A program made the position numbers and the translations under genes. Positions 20,439 to 30,605 of a DNA stretch of 64,000 bases are shown in pieces. Within the stretch, counting starts at the first letter, position 1, and each line of letters begins with the position of its first letter. The notes beneath the pieces are model-generated. The model made no database searches. It had not been told where the DNA came from and saw nothing but the letters and a program-made list of their open reading frames with translations. The DNA comes from Micrasema longulum (Eukaryota; Arthropoda; Insecta; Trichoptera; Brachycentridae), in contig JAGVSM010000930.1 of NCBI GenBank assembly GCA_022494885.1, forward strand, positions 79,983 to 143,982, written 5' to 3'.

Positions 20439-21265
20439 ATAAAACTATAAAATAATACAAAAACGATGTAGTTTTACATATTACACCGTTTTTAAAATAA
20501 TATTTATATATTGTACTATATTATAATATTATACTTATCATACTTAGGTAAATAAAAATATAGTTGCCAAATATTAATTCTTAATTTGAATGCTTGAATG
20601 CCCTAGATATAATACAAACTGTCTTGTGCTAAGATCTCAGTGGTGGTATTTGAAGAAGGTCACATATTACGTATAACGTAGTAAAAAAGTAATTCTAATA
20701 TACGCACACTTTTTACGTCTCGCTTTCGATAATGCGGGTTTATTCGGGAGCAAGAGAGAAAATTTCACGCGTCACACGCGTGAAGTTTCTAGTACTTCTC
20801 CCAGACGCCAGTTAGTAGCTATCTGACTTTTGTCAGTGTCAGTTCTTTCGCCCACCCTGCGAGCATGAGCAAATATTTTTTTTCATGTTTTTAGCAATTA
20901 TATTAAAGTATTATAACTTTTGACATCAATTATAAATAATTTAAAAAATTGCATATGAATGTTACATTTTTTCGATTTGAAATATCTCATTTTTTTGTAT
21001 ATTTAACGCACGAATGTTTTTTGGGACAGTGAGGGAAAGGTTGAAGAGAAATATTAAATCACTCTAAATCAAGTGAATTTATTAAAAAGTCATAGATTAA
21101 AAATGCAATCGAAATAGATCGCTTGTAATTCAAAAGGCGTAAAAATTACCTACGTCCCAAGTTTTTTTTTTTACTGAATTAATTACCCTGTGAGACAACG
21201 CCTGGAAATAATTTAGTTGCGCCTACTCAATAACGCCTAGTTGCAATAAATTTTAATTTTCATAA
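20439..21265. other. Unassigned, with a 9-bp perfect hairpin
   Basis: ttcacgcgt and acgcgtgaa (20764-20784) form a stem with a CAC loop inside a GC-richer block (20730-20880). No gene is recognised. Confidence 0.45.
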
Positions 21266-21269
21266 CTCC

Positions 21270-21415
21270 CTAGGTAGTAAAATCCAGCATCACATAGATG
21301 CTAAGGTTTTCACGGTCACTGCTATCATTTGTACCGTGTCGCAGTCGGCAGTAGGCACATTCAGTATCATTTTTGCAGTGTGTACAAAACACATCCTGAA
21401 GATGGGTCCTGCAAT
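21270..21415 (-). repeat. Repeat family U, with a CxxC-bearing peptide remnant
   Basis: Minus-strand reading gives HLQDVFCTHCKNDTECAYCR followed by LRHGTNDSSDRENL and YVMLDFTT-stop. Two CxxC pairs separated by five residues suggest a small zinc-binding motif. Related DNA is at 60085-60182 (KNDKECAV), and the NSDRENLRTY part is at 59555-59590 and 63751-63795. The parent element is unidentified. Confidence 0.45.
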
Positions 21416-21432
21416 ATATATATATATATATA
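21416..21432. repeat. (AT)n microsatellite
   Basis: A short AT run between repeat U and the L2 tail. A similar AT run sits inside the U copy at 59584-59602. Confidence 0.6.
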
Positions 21433-21443
21433 GTTGGATAATT

Positions 21444-21800
21444 TATATAGCGCATTTTTTGTAAATCACCTCAAGGGCGCTGTACAATTAATAAATATCT
21501 CTGTACGTCTTGCAGCTACAGAGCGCATGGACGGTTGAGATTCTAGTTTCTCGTTTTCAATTAAGATCAATAAAAAATTATAACACATAGGAGCTAGAAA
21601 ACAGGACGTCCTGCAGCTACAGAGTGCGTAGACGGTTAGAAATTTAGCCCCCATTTACACATTTTAAAAATTGACAAATAAATTTAGTGGATTAATGATA
21701 TTTTTATAAAATAAAATAATATGCATAGTAAAAAAGAGGTAAGATTACAACACGTCTTGCGGCTACTAAGCGTATAGACGATTATAATTCTAGACCCCAT
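21444..21800 (-). mobile_element. L2-type LINE 3' UTR with tandem repeats (minus strand)
   Basis: Starting from the terminal hairpin (tatatagcgcattttttgta, cacctcaagggcgctgtac) come three inverted units of tcttgcagctacagagcgca-type sequence, at 21506, 21608 and 21755. Each is followed by an attctag/atttag stretch. It mirrors 3141-3580 exactly in order. No coding sequence follows. Confidence 0.65.
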
Positions 21801-21879
21801 TTACAAAATTTAGGTAATTTAAAGGAGCTAGGTAGAAGTAAAATGCATTGTCTAATTCGCCCATACCAATGCTGAATTA

Positions 21880-22175
21880 ACTGCTCCACAACTGTATAGA
21901 TTATGTTAGTTTTTTGTTATTTTCATTGTGTGTTTTGTAATATAAATAATATAGATGTACATAAATACCTTGTTTTTAAAACTGTCTGAATATTTCTTAA
22001 TTATGTTTGTTTTTCAAGTTAGTCTTCTTTGTTTATTCTCAAATGTAATTTAAAAAAACTAAATTGTTAAGTGTCTCGGCACGGGAAACTTCAATGAGGT
22101 CACATTATTTTTATTATTAATTATAGTTTGTAAGCGAAAAATATGAATAAATAAAAAAATATGATAGCTAGATAA
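21880..22175 (+). repeat. Repeat family P, copy 2
   Basis: Partner of 13465-13790: gaattaactgctccacaact, tgtgttttgtaatataaata, gtctcggcacgggaaac, aatgaggtcacattattttt. Repeat O follows immediately. Confidence 0.65.
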
Positions 22176-22186
22176 CCAATCATCAG

Positions 22187-22435
22187 AATTCTAGCAATGT
22201 TAAAATTATATCAATTAACTTACATAAAATGGAGCATAGTAGTAAACTTGTCAAGTGTTCATGCAAAAAAGTAAGCAATAAAAAACTAAATAAATAAAAC
22301 ACTGTTTCAACTCCACGGTTAACAAAAGGAGATAGATGTCCGAAGATAAGCTTTTGTAGACAGTAGGTAGATACCGTCGCCATGTCAGCCGAAACGTTGA
22401 AACAAATCCAACTCACACGGGATCACATCACAAAT
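22187..22435 (+). repeat. Repeat family O, copy 2, with GCCGAAACGTTG motif
   Basis: The sequence attctagcaatgttaaaatt to tttcaactccacggttaac pairs with 11316-11480. It ends in accgtcgccatgtcagccga followed by aacgttg and atccaactcacacgggatca. The last part recurs on the minus strand at 59655-59600. GCC-GAAA-CG motifs of this kind occur in Penelope-like terminal repeats. Confidence 0.5.
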
Positions 22436-22439
22436 TACA

Positions 22440-22710
22440 AGAAATACATATTGAAATACAGCACTATCGAAAAAAATGTGGATTTACTCAAAATATTGTT
22501 GACTAAGCTTTAGTCGGAACACTGATTTTTATCAAATTATTGTTCCCGTTTCTGGTTTGTGTAATACGGGCATTACGCTAACATTCCATGTTAAGATCAC
22601 CGTTATTATCACCAAAAGTCCTTTGCCGTAAGTAGGTCCCTGATGTCATGACGTCATGCGTGATCACCATCAACAGTATCGTAACATCACATGACAGATG
22701 ACAGTAGGTT
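22440..22710. other. Unassigned sequence
   Basis: No gene or repeat is recognised. Confidence 0.4.
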
Positions 22711-22713
22711 ACC

Positions 22714-22998
22714 GTAGGTTGCTGTCAAGCGCACATTTTTTAAAATTCCTACGTACATTTTTTTTGTAGTTCTTTACGGTGAGTTCTGCTGATGGATGAA
22801 TTGGCTTTCCCTGCATCACAACAGTCTATCAGTGGTTGATTCACAAGAACTCGAGACTTCATGCAAAGCAGTTCATTTTTATTCCTTTTTCATACATTTT
22901 CAAGAAACTTCCCCGTACAATTAAATAATGCACTAATTTTTACTGCGTGTAAGATTATTTTTTTTGTCCAATTTCCTGTAGCACTGAACTTCCTCATT
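22714..22998. mobile_element. MITE family T, right-end copy
   Basis: ttgattcacaagaactcgag, cattttcaagaaacttcccc, ctaatttttactgcgtgtaa, and the end ctgtagcactgaacttcctc are shared with 28310-28492 and 29719-29785. The copy at 28078 shows that gaggaagttcagtg is an inverted terminus. Confidence 0.6.
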
Positions 22999-23394
22999 TT
23001 TTACAGCATACAATGTGTTACTAACAATTTATTAATTAAAATAATTATAAAGTATGGAACCAAAGAAACTGGTTTAAAAGTAATAAAACAAAAAAAAACT
23101 TTAAAAAAAGAAAACTTAAGTTACAATAATATTTTTAAAATTAGAAAATGGATAAAAAATTAGAAAAAAGACGTTGAAAAAAATAATTTTTAGAGCTGAT
23201 AATTTTTTTATTAAATTTACAAATTTCCAAAAATATCTATATTTTTCCCATTGTGTTTGTGAACCTTATTGTACAGTACCCTATGCACCGCTGGGAGCGA
23301 ATAAAGATATGATAATAATGACCACGCTTTTACCACTAACAGGCATCTTTGGGCTGATAAATAAATTCATATAAATTTAAGTAATGCAATTTTT
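22999..23394. other. Unassigned AT-rich sequence
   Basis: Open frames here (22861-23163 and 23174-23374) are lysine/asparagine/phenylalanine-rich products of base composition. No gene is supported. Confidence 0.5.
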
Positions 23395-23625
23395 ATCATT
23401 CCCTTTCCGCACCTATTGGTGCATAGGTATCTTGTTCATTTTTGTTACATGATGGTAAGATGAACAGTCTTACACTTCAGGTACCAGCCCAGGGACTATG
23501 AAATATTCCAGTGTGAAATCACCCTTTTAAATAAATATTTCATATCAACCATGTCGGGAATCGAACCCGAGACCTCTTGCATGGTAAGCAAATGCACTGA
23601 CCGTCACGCGTGAAATCCAGTACTT
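23395..23625 (-). mobile_element. SINE family 1
   Basis: The minus-strand copy has the tail ccctttccgcacctattggt and gcataggtatcttg, middle gtcttacacttcaggtacca, and B-box complement gggaatcgaacccgagacct. The A-box complement lies near 23605. Nearly full length. Confidence 0.75.
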
Positions 23626-23947
23626 ATCTGCAAAAAGTTGGACGAAGACATAATATTTTAATTTTTAATTCATTAATTTATAAGATGAAGCTACATACTT
23701 AAAATTGACCTTATGTTTAAAAGAAAATACCGTATCTCCAAAATATAACATCTGGCTGTCGACGATTAACAAATAATTTATTCGTTTTGCTTATGAAAAA
23801 TTCGCTAAGCTTCTACTATAACTTGGTAGAAAGCAGAAAAAACTTTAATAGTAACGGCTGCCGCGTAATATGGAAATTGCGCTATGAGAAACCCTGGATT
23901 AATGCTTGTTTTAATTTAATGTAATAAAATAAATAATTATTTATTTA
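23626..23947. other. Unassigned sequence
   Basis: Nothing recognised. Confidence 0.4.
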
Positions 23948-23954
23948 ACAGTGT

Positions 23955-24380
23955 TTGGTTATGTCCAAATGCTAGCAGACTGACTGGATTTCCTCCCTAG
24001 GGAGTTGTTCATATTTAAATTTATTTCAACAGAGAGGGGAAATTTTTTTTTGAGGAGGGAATATGGAAGTCTAGGCATTTACAGGGCTTATGACCTGTCA
24101 TTGGCTGGTTTAAGTGGCCACTTTACACACAGTGTAACATTCACCATTCTGCCCTTGTTTGAACATCAACATTTCCTCAACTCTTCCACTTGTTGACTTT
24201 TGTGAAGTAAAAGAGCTGAAACCTTTATCACGTTAATCCTGTAAATGCCTAGACTTCCATATTCCTTTCTCAAAAAAATTTTTTTTCCCTCTCTGTTGAA
24301 ATAAATTTAAATATGAACAACTCCCGAGGGAGGAAATCCAGCCAGTCTGCGAGCATTTGGATATAATAAAACACTGCTGA
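23955..24380. mobile_element. MITE family A, nearly complete fold-back
   Basis: The left end ggttatgtccaaatgctagc, gactggatttcctccctagg and gagttgttcatatttaaatt is mirrored at 24310-24365 by its complement. The inner arms acagggcttatgacctgtca and tgtaaatgcctagacttcca also pair. Part of the right inner arm was lost. This copy shows the outer inverted ends best. Confidence 0.8.
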
Positions 24381-24439
24381 ATTACTACCCGGTAAAAGAA
24401 GTAGTATACAAAATTAGGAAATTGTTTTCTGGCGTTGCC

Positions 24440-24695
24440 TAATAAGTGAATTGGTTAAGCCGGATGAATCTCACCCACATGATAAAGGTTTCAGCTCTTT
24501 TACTTCACAAAAGTCAACAGATGGAAGAGTTGGGGAAATGTGCATGCTCAAGCGCAGGCAGAATGGTGAATGTTACACAGTGTGTAATGTGGCCACCTAA
24601 ACCAGTCAATGACTGTAAATGCCTAGACTCCCATATTTCATTATCAAAAATGTTTTCCCTCTCTGTTGCAACAAATTTAAATAAAACTTAATTTA
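24440..24695. mobile_element. MITE family A, adjacent second copy
   Basis: gttaagccggatgaatctca, aaaggtttcagctcttttac, agtcaacagatggaagagtt, ggccacctaaaccagtcaat and tgttttccctctctgttgca match the copy at 42090-42330 in the same orientation. It lacks the outer right end. Confidence 0.7.
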
Positions 24696-24759
24696 ATACA
24701 TATCATATATCATATACAGAATGCATTCAGTCAACAGTCTTTATACATTTCAAATATTT

Positions 24760-24965
24760 TATCAATATAGGTGTAAGATATTGATTTCGTTTCATTGTGG
24801 TTTACCTAGAATAAAGATTACTCTTTCAAAGCTTTAATAAAGTGTAAATAAAAGAAACTTGTGGGAGAAATAATTCGTTGAAAGAATAAAAAAGCTTTAA
24901 AGGCGATTATTCCGGAACTTGTTTTAGTGAACTGATGTATTATGCCAGTAAAGCCTCGATATTAC
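24760..24965 (+). repeat. Repeat family S, copy 2
   Basis: acctagaataaagattactc, ttcaaagctttaat, gttgaaagaataaaaaagct and agtaaagcctcgatatta match 8460-8635. Confidence 0.6.
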
Positions 24966-24989
24966 AAGTAGATGCTTTTAATTAATCAT

Positions 24990-25365
24990 TAATCTCATAC
25001 ATCTCGATTGTGGAATAATCTACCCACTAATGTTAGAGACGCCCCTTCTTTATTTACATTTAAGTCAAGATTGAAATGTCACTATCTAAATATTTAAATT
25101 ATTCCTTTATCCTTCTTCTTTCCTTTCCATCCCCTCTCCTCTCTTCATAGTATAGTGTTTTTTTAAATATGTTTATTATTGTTAATCTTTGCTTTTAATT
25201 TTTGTATAAAATTGTAAGATTCAATATGTCCATGTATTTATAATTTTCTCAAACTGAACGGTTTAGGTAGGTAGGAAGAAGTTGCCTTAAGGCAATATGC
25301 CCGCCCTTATATGTATATGTATATAAAGTGTCAAATAAAAAAAATAAAAAAAATATACATTATTG
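24990..25365 (+). pseudogene. CR1-like LINE C-terminus with 3' tail
   Basis: The plus strand encodes SRLWNNLPTNVRDAPS and FKSRLKCHYL, the end of a CR1/L2-group protein. A 3' UTR follows, with ttgccttaaggcaatatgcc (hairpin GCCTTAAGGC) and an A-rich tail. The copy at 38440-38875 has the same layout (LWNHLPSTIKD; ttgccatttggcaataagcc). Confidence 0.7.
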
Positions 25366-26820
25366 GCCTAGCCCTTTTTTTTCTGATAGCCAAAAATCCT
25401 ATTTACTTTCCAAATATTCATCCTGGTTTTCGAAAGTACTTTAGTTTATTTATTTGACAATTGTAGTCTGTATTACTTTACGGGATTTAACCCATCGCGT
25501 AATGCAGACTGTAAATACAAGTTAGAAAGTAATGAATAGAAAACTGCCGATATGTACAGAAAAATAGATCCATATTATCCGAAGAAGCCGTATTCACCAA
25601 GTTAATTTAGCCCTATTAATGGATGATTTTGAGTTGCATTTGTACGGCTTTTGGGTGTGTAAAGCAGTGCATGAGATCTCGCCTTATAGTCCTTAAAATA
25701 TAGCTTGATTAGAATGACAGCTGTTAATCTAATTTCATCAGTGATGGAAATTACTGATCACTGACCAAATCGATTTTATTAGTTATTTCATGCAGTCATG
25801 AAATTCTGTTTCCGAAAATTTAAATAAAAAACGAAAAAACAAGCCTATTAAAGTGTGTTTGAAATAATTGTTCACCAAAAAATGAGACATTTATACTTTT
25901 TTCATGAACAACATCAAACGAATTTTTTTTTTATTCGATCAATTTACATGAATTAATTTGTCCAATCTCTAAGAGTTTTGCAAAATGATGTAACCTTGTA
26001 AGAACGTCGTTAATAATTAGGTTTATTTTAGTTTTTTTTTTGTTTTAAAGCTGATTTTATATATTAATGTTGATTTATATTTCAAGCATTGTACTAAAAA
26101 AATAAATTATCACGCCAGATACAAATGATTTTTCGTGTGTCAATATTAATAACTTCTTTGACGTTACTACAAAGTTATGTCGTCACTTTTTCTGACAACT
26201 ATCATTCTAATCGTGTTACATTTTAAGGACTATAGTATAATTATTGGGAACCTACAAATTGATTCGTTGACGTTGTTGGAATGTTGTCATTTACAAATAA
26301 CGCGTTATATGGAAACCGCGTTACAAGAATACCACCTTATTTGAGGGTTGGATATGTCTACTCGATCTATCGAGGTGGATGTCTTTTGACAGCTATCTAT
26401 TACCTCCAAGGAGTTGGCATGTTAGTAAGAATCGATGCAACAAAACTGTAAACTTTTTGCCTACTTGTTCAGTAAATCGTCTTCTTTTCGGTCAGTTAGG
26501 CATCAAGATCATCGAGCAGTTGAAAATCGACAGCTAATGGCACCATCGAGATGATTCTAGGTTAGAGATGGTAGGAATGGCGTATGGACCCATTCACCGT
26601 TAAAGAGCCACATCGGAGCACAATGCAATGTTGGAAATTTCTTTAATTTGTATTATAAAAAGTAACAGATAAGCAGGTCGCTTGTTGAGTAATAGAGCGT
26701 GCAAGTGCACTTTCCCACAGTAAATTAATAATATAGACGCGGAGAAATAATCATATATTTTACTTTTTGTGCATTCATATTCGGCATTTGGACAAACGGC
26801 AATTTCTTCCAATGAACCAA
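25366..26820. other. No recognised gene or repeat
   Basis: AT-rich, with no family match noticed and no credible coding stretch. An open frame on the minus strand at 26600-26866 is antisense to a LINE fragment. Confidence 0.45.
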
Positions 26821-26911
26821 TAAATGGCTCTACCCGACCGAGTTTCTCCAGGGTATGCTTGGCCACGACAGTTTATAGACTAGAAGGAATGTGTATTTGA
26901 CTACACATTTG
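26821..26911 (+). mobile_element. Jockey-like LINE internal fragment
   Basis: The sequence ggctctacccgaccgagttt, ctccagggtatgcttggc and agactagaaggaatgtgtat equals 15831-15920 of the LINE at 15545 with a few changes. Both ends are truncated. Confidence 0.8.
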
Positions 26912-27960
26912 TGTTATTTATTTTATTTTATTTTAGTTTCAAACCGTACGCATAACTAGCTATATGTAGGCATACCGTAATAGGGAAATATCACATACTA
27001 CAAATACCGATAAAAATATATGAAATGGATTTAAAATGATTAATTCAATTTTCAAAATCAATATGGATATTGTGGAGAAATGTTTTCATACATAAATGTA
27101 AAAAAAAAATTCAATAAAAATACGTTCGTACAAAAACGCGACGTATTTGGCCTTGGTTGTTGTGACGTCAAGAATCGTGATATTGTTCTACACAAATTTC
27201 AACGATCACGAACAAATAAACATGAATCGTGACGTATTAGGGGCGTGGCTAATGGAATCGCCATTTTTACGGGAATTCAAAATTACAAATTTAAATGAAT
27301 TTTTATGCTACTAATAATTAGCAAAAAAAAATATTTTTTACTGCACAGTATTTCATTGACCATTATTACTTTGAAAATTAAAAAAAAAGTTATATACGAG
27401 TATCCTATTATTAATCTCTAAACCGGGACTGTTTTTTGTCACCATGGAGAGAGGGGCAAGTAAGCTTTTTTTTAAATAAACCCGAAAGTTGCTTTATAAT
27501 TCAAATATATGGATAGGTACACAGTATGGTCATTGATCAAAGCCAACATAAACATGATAACAATATCTGAAAAAAGGTAAAAATTAGACTCCCATTTAGG
27601 AAAAAGCTGAAGTCACAAATTCAATTTTATATAAGTCAGTAAAAAAATATTATGATGCAAAAAAAACGTTTATGAAGAAAAATAAAATCAAAATTCAAAC
27701 TTAAGGTTAAGACATAATTATGTGTTAAACAAACACTTTATAAATATGTTCATGGGTTTCACTTCTTTCAAAAACAAAAAAATACAAATTGGAAAATCAA
27801 GATTCATAAGAGTTTATTAAATCTGTTTAGATTAACTAAATATTAAAATGGTATATATGTAATTCTAGTCCGATGCGTTAAAACGACGAATAGACATGAA
27901 AAAAAATAAGATCAATTATTCTTCATCCTGTATTTAACGCAAATAAACTATTTACTTATT
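26912..27960. other. No recognised gene or repeat
   Basis: AT-rich. A GC-richer patch (27130-27270, with cgtgacgtattaggggcgtg) contains repeated aatcgtga motifs (27173, 27225). No gene is supported. Confidence 0.4.
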
Positions 27961-27984
27961 GTTTTGTATTGTATTGTACCAATC

Positions 27985-28620
27985 GTACTTTATTTATTTA
28001 TTTACATACATTAGTTTATTGTACATTATTTGAGACATAAGTACCAACTCCATGGGTCTAAAAGTCCTGTGTTTAATGAGGAAGTTCAGTGATTTAAAAA
28101 AAAAAAAATTGTTAATAGACTGTTAAACTAAGTCAATTTTTTTTTTTTAATTTTTATATATCGTATTATCGGCGCTACGATTTTTCAAAGTTTTGTATTT
28201 CTGAAATAACTCCGCGTGTAACGTCAGAGGTTCATTTCCGCTTATTCTCATTCAGTTCTTCCCATTGGTCCAGAAGCGACAAGCAGACCGGAAATCTTCC
28301 ATAGCTCTTAGATTATAGGTTGATTCACATGAACCAGTGACGTCATTTAAAGTAGTGCGGTTTTATCAAAATATATATTATTATTTTTTCTGTACATTTT
28401 CAAGAAACTTTGCCTACAATTTAATGCTCTAATTTTTACCCCGCGTAAGAAAACATTTTTTGTATCCAATTTCCCGTAGGGCTGAAGTTCCTAATTGGGA
28501 CTATCAATTAGTAGACACATACACATAAGTATATAACCACAAATATAGGATCAGAAACATAAAAAATAATTTTATATATGGCACATCAATATGGTAAATA
28601 GTAACTCAAATATTCGGAAA
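27985..28620 (-). mobile_element. LINE 3' end interrupted by MITE T
   Basis: On the minus strand 28620-28493 (gatgattttccgaatatttg; tggtaaat-type region) and 28077-27985 (cacaggacttttagacccat; caataaactaatgtatgtaa) match, in order, 57750-57970 on the plus strand. There they are adjacent. The 415 bases between are MITE T. Confidence 0.75.
28078..28492. mobile_element. MITE family T, complete copy nested in a LINE
   Basis: Termini gaggaagttcagtg (28078) and gggctgaagttcct (28479-28492) are inverted. Right-half sequence is shared with 22830-22998. A T-rich/A-rich fold lies near the left (28096-28150). No exact target duplication could be read. Confidence 0.6.
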
Positions 28621-28639
28621 ATCATCGGATCATTTTGAT

Positions 28640-29056
28640 TGAGTTTTGGCTTCTAAGAGAGACGATTACTGCAGCACGATACTGTGAGACACTACAAAAG
28701 CTCGAAAGAGTAATTAAAAACCAACCGAGGTGAATGTTGGCAAAGGGAGTGTGTTTGTTGCACGACAACGCCCGCCCGCACACGGCTAACGCCGCCAAGG
28801 CGCGTTTGAACTAGTTTGGTAGGGACATTTCGAACCACCCAGCATACTCCCCTGACTAAGCGCCTTAAGATTTTCATCTTTTCACCTTCCTGATGTCGCA
28901 CATGGGTGGAAAAAAATCTGACCGTTGAGGAGGTGAAACAAGAGGTCTAGAATTGGACGAAGGGATGGCGGGAGAGTTCTGTGAGGAGGGCATCAAAAAG
29001 ATTGTGCCACGACTTACAACTTGCATAGAACGGAAAGGCGACTACGTGGAAAAATA
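28640..29056 (+). pseudogene. mariner-family transposase, C-terminal half, broken
   Basis: After frameshifts the plus strand shows the mariner landmarks in order: ETITAARYCETLQKLERVIK, then GVCLLHDNARPHTA (around the second catalytic aspartate), FGRDISNHPAYSPD, a decayed HLF region, EEGIKKIVPRLTTCIE and GDYVEK-stop at about 29056. The N-terminal DNA-binding half and both terminal inverted repeats are not visible. Internal stops (for example after NQPR) make it inactive. Confidence 0.85.
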
Positions 29057-29595
29057 AGTCATATATATATACAAACAATGTACTGTATTTTTTTTAAATG
29101 CGAAAATTGAGTACTCTTACTTTCTGGATATGCCTCGTACATATTGATTAATTAGAGTGAAAATCTACGCACGGGAATATACACTCCTGAGGAATATTTT
29201 TTATTTGTCAATAAACTATGGAACTTAGTTAAAAAAAATATTTCGAATTATCATTGGTATGATGGTTTAAAGTTTTGTAATTTTTCATTTTATTTAAATC
29301 TCCAAGTACAAATAATAAATACTTTGGCGAGCTTATTACTAAAAGCAATGTCTTCCAGCCAACCAAAAAACAGTTTGGTCAAAAGAAGAGCTTGTAAAAA
29401 ATTTGTAAGTACTAAAAAAACAAAATATTTATTGTGTCAAAAGATACAAACATGAAAAAACCTAATTGATAAAAAATAACAGTTGTTTTTTATTGGGGGG
29501 ATAAGGCTTGCACATATTAACTTAAATCAAAGTACTTTTTTTTCCAATAAAATAAATATTTGCCTTCTTATGATTTAACCATATATTTAATTTTG
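29057..29595. other. No recognised gene or repeat
   Basis: AT-rich sequence upstream of the exon, probably intergenic or intronic. Confidence 0.4.
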
Positions 29596-29599
29596 AGGG

Positions 29600-29705
29600 C
29601 CATTTTCAACGAGTTGTAAATAACTCACAAGTTGGGGTAGAGTGGAATTCGATCCGCGGACTTGTGATCAGTGAGTCCGAGTCACTACCCACGGGACCAC
29701 AACAC
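29600..29705 (-). mobile_element. tRNA-derived SINE family 3
   Basis: The minus strand reads gtggtcccgtgggtagtgac, ctcggactcactgatc and a tRNA-like ggatcgaattccactctacc. Copies at 46290 and 63378 (plus) share cggatcaaaggtccgaggtt and ctactctaccacaac. Confidence 0.6.
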
Positions 29706-29718
29706 GTTCACTTATTAT

Positions 29719-29785
29719 TCTAATTTTTACAGCGTGTAAGAAAATATTTTATAATTACCTGTAGCACTGAACTTCTTCTTGAGTA
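29719..29785. mobile_element. MITE family T, right-end fragment
   Basis: attctaatttttacagcgtg, taagaaaatattttataatt and acctgtagcactgaacttct match 28425-28490. It ends about 30 bases before the splice acceptor of the exon at 29818. Confidence 0.6.
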
Positions 29786-29817
29786 TGTTAATTTGATGTT
29801 TAATATTTCCTTTCCAG

Positions 29818-30083
29818 TTAATTGGGACGTTCGTGCTCGGGTCCGCCGAGGAGGCGGAAGTGACGTCAGAGAGCCCGCCCGAGGGGTACTACGCCTTCGT
29901 GGAGTCCCCCAGCGCCGTGCCCCCGCGCGTGCGCCCTCCTCCGTACCGCCACATCCAGTCCGACTGCCCGGGCGTGCTGGAGAAGCTGGGAGCGTCTCCC
30001 CACAACCTGTGTGGGGATCTCAACAGGGGCCTGATACCAAGGAACCCCATGGGACAAGGGAATAATGGAGAGCCTTATCCATT
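29818..30083 (+). CDS. Exon of an unidentified host gene (88 codons plus 2 bases)
   Basis: The clearest host coding sequence in the window. A pyrimidine-rich tract and AG acceptor (29805-29817) precede an open frame starting LIGTFVLGSAEEAEV in phase 0. A GTGAGT donor starts at 30084. If unspliced, the frame stops at TGA 30085-30087, so it could also be a terminal exon. GC and CpG content are far above the surroundings. The hydrophobic LIGTFVLGSA followed by EEAEV looks like the end of a signal peptide or membrane segment. Then come SPPEGYYAFVESP, a proline-rich part with PPPY (a PPxY-type WW-domain ligand), and two cysteines (DCPGV, NLCGD). I do not recognise the family. No other exon of the gene is visible. 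Confidence 0.65.
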
Positions 30084-30187
30084 GTGAGTTCCCTTGTAAT
30101 ATGTATGATTATGATGATTATGGTAATGGTAATGACTATGTTGATGTTTAAGTTAATGGTGCTGTTGATGTTGAAAATGATGCTGAG

Positions 30188-30290
30188 GTTAACTCTTAAA
30201 AGACTGTGCTAAAAATATATTTTCAAAACGGTGCTGTAACTTCTAAAAGACCATACAAGACCATATATTTTTTAAAACAGGTATTCAAAA
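30188..30290 (+). repeat. Repeat family C, left-end fragment
   Basis: gttaactcttaaaagactgt matches the left end of the C copy at 58882. The next copy starts at 30605, so two C left ends flank the Penelope-like repeat. Confidence 0.5.
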
Positions 30291-30605
30291 ATATTCCTCA
30301 CCTTTTGAATAATAAATGCTTAATCCTTATTTCGGTCCAAAAACTCCCAAAAATGAACTGTTTAGCAAACTAGTTGTAAATATTTATGTTTTCTGTCCTC
30401 TGTTAAAATACTTATTTGATCTTCTTATCTCCAAAATATGTAAAGAATAGTATAAAAGCTGTAAACATTGTAAACAATTCACCAGTCTTGAAGATGCCTA
30501 CTTAGGCGAAAGCGCTTGTTGGTCAAAATAATAAAGTAAAACTAGACCAAGAAGTTTCATTGATAACTTTATTTGTAATTTTATCAAAACCATTAACTAT
30601 GGAGT
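30290..30605 (+). mobile_element. Penelope-like terminal repeat with hammerhead-like hairpin
   Basis: ccaaaaatgaactgtttagc, ttatctccaaaatatgtaaa and caccagtcttgaagatgcct lead into acttaggcgaaagcgc. There TGCCT/AGGC forms a hairpin followed by GAAA. This is a hammerhead-like layout known from Penelope-like element terminal repeats. The same sequence is inverted at 42805-43085. No Penelope reverse transcriptase or GIY-YIG coding sequence was found. Confidence 0.5.

Noticed and set aside
28692..28901. 69-codon minus-strand open frame
   Set aside because: It is antisense to the mariner transposase relic, whose HDNARPHTA and YVEK landmarks lie on the plus strand.
29866..30057. Minus-strand and alternative-frame ORFs over the GC-rich exon
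   Set aside because: The splice signals and the phase-0 frame support the plus-strand frame beginning at 29818. High GC content makes other frames open by chance.
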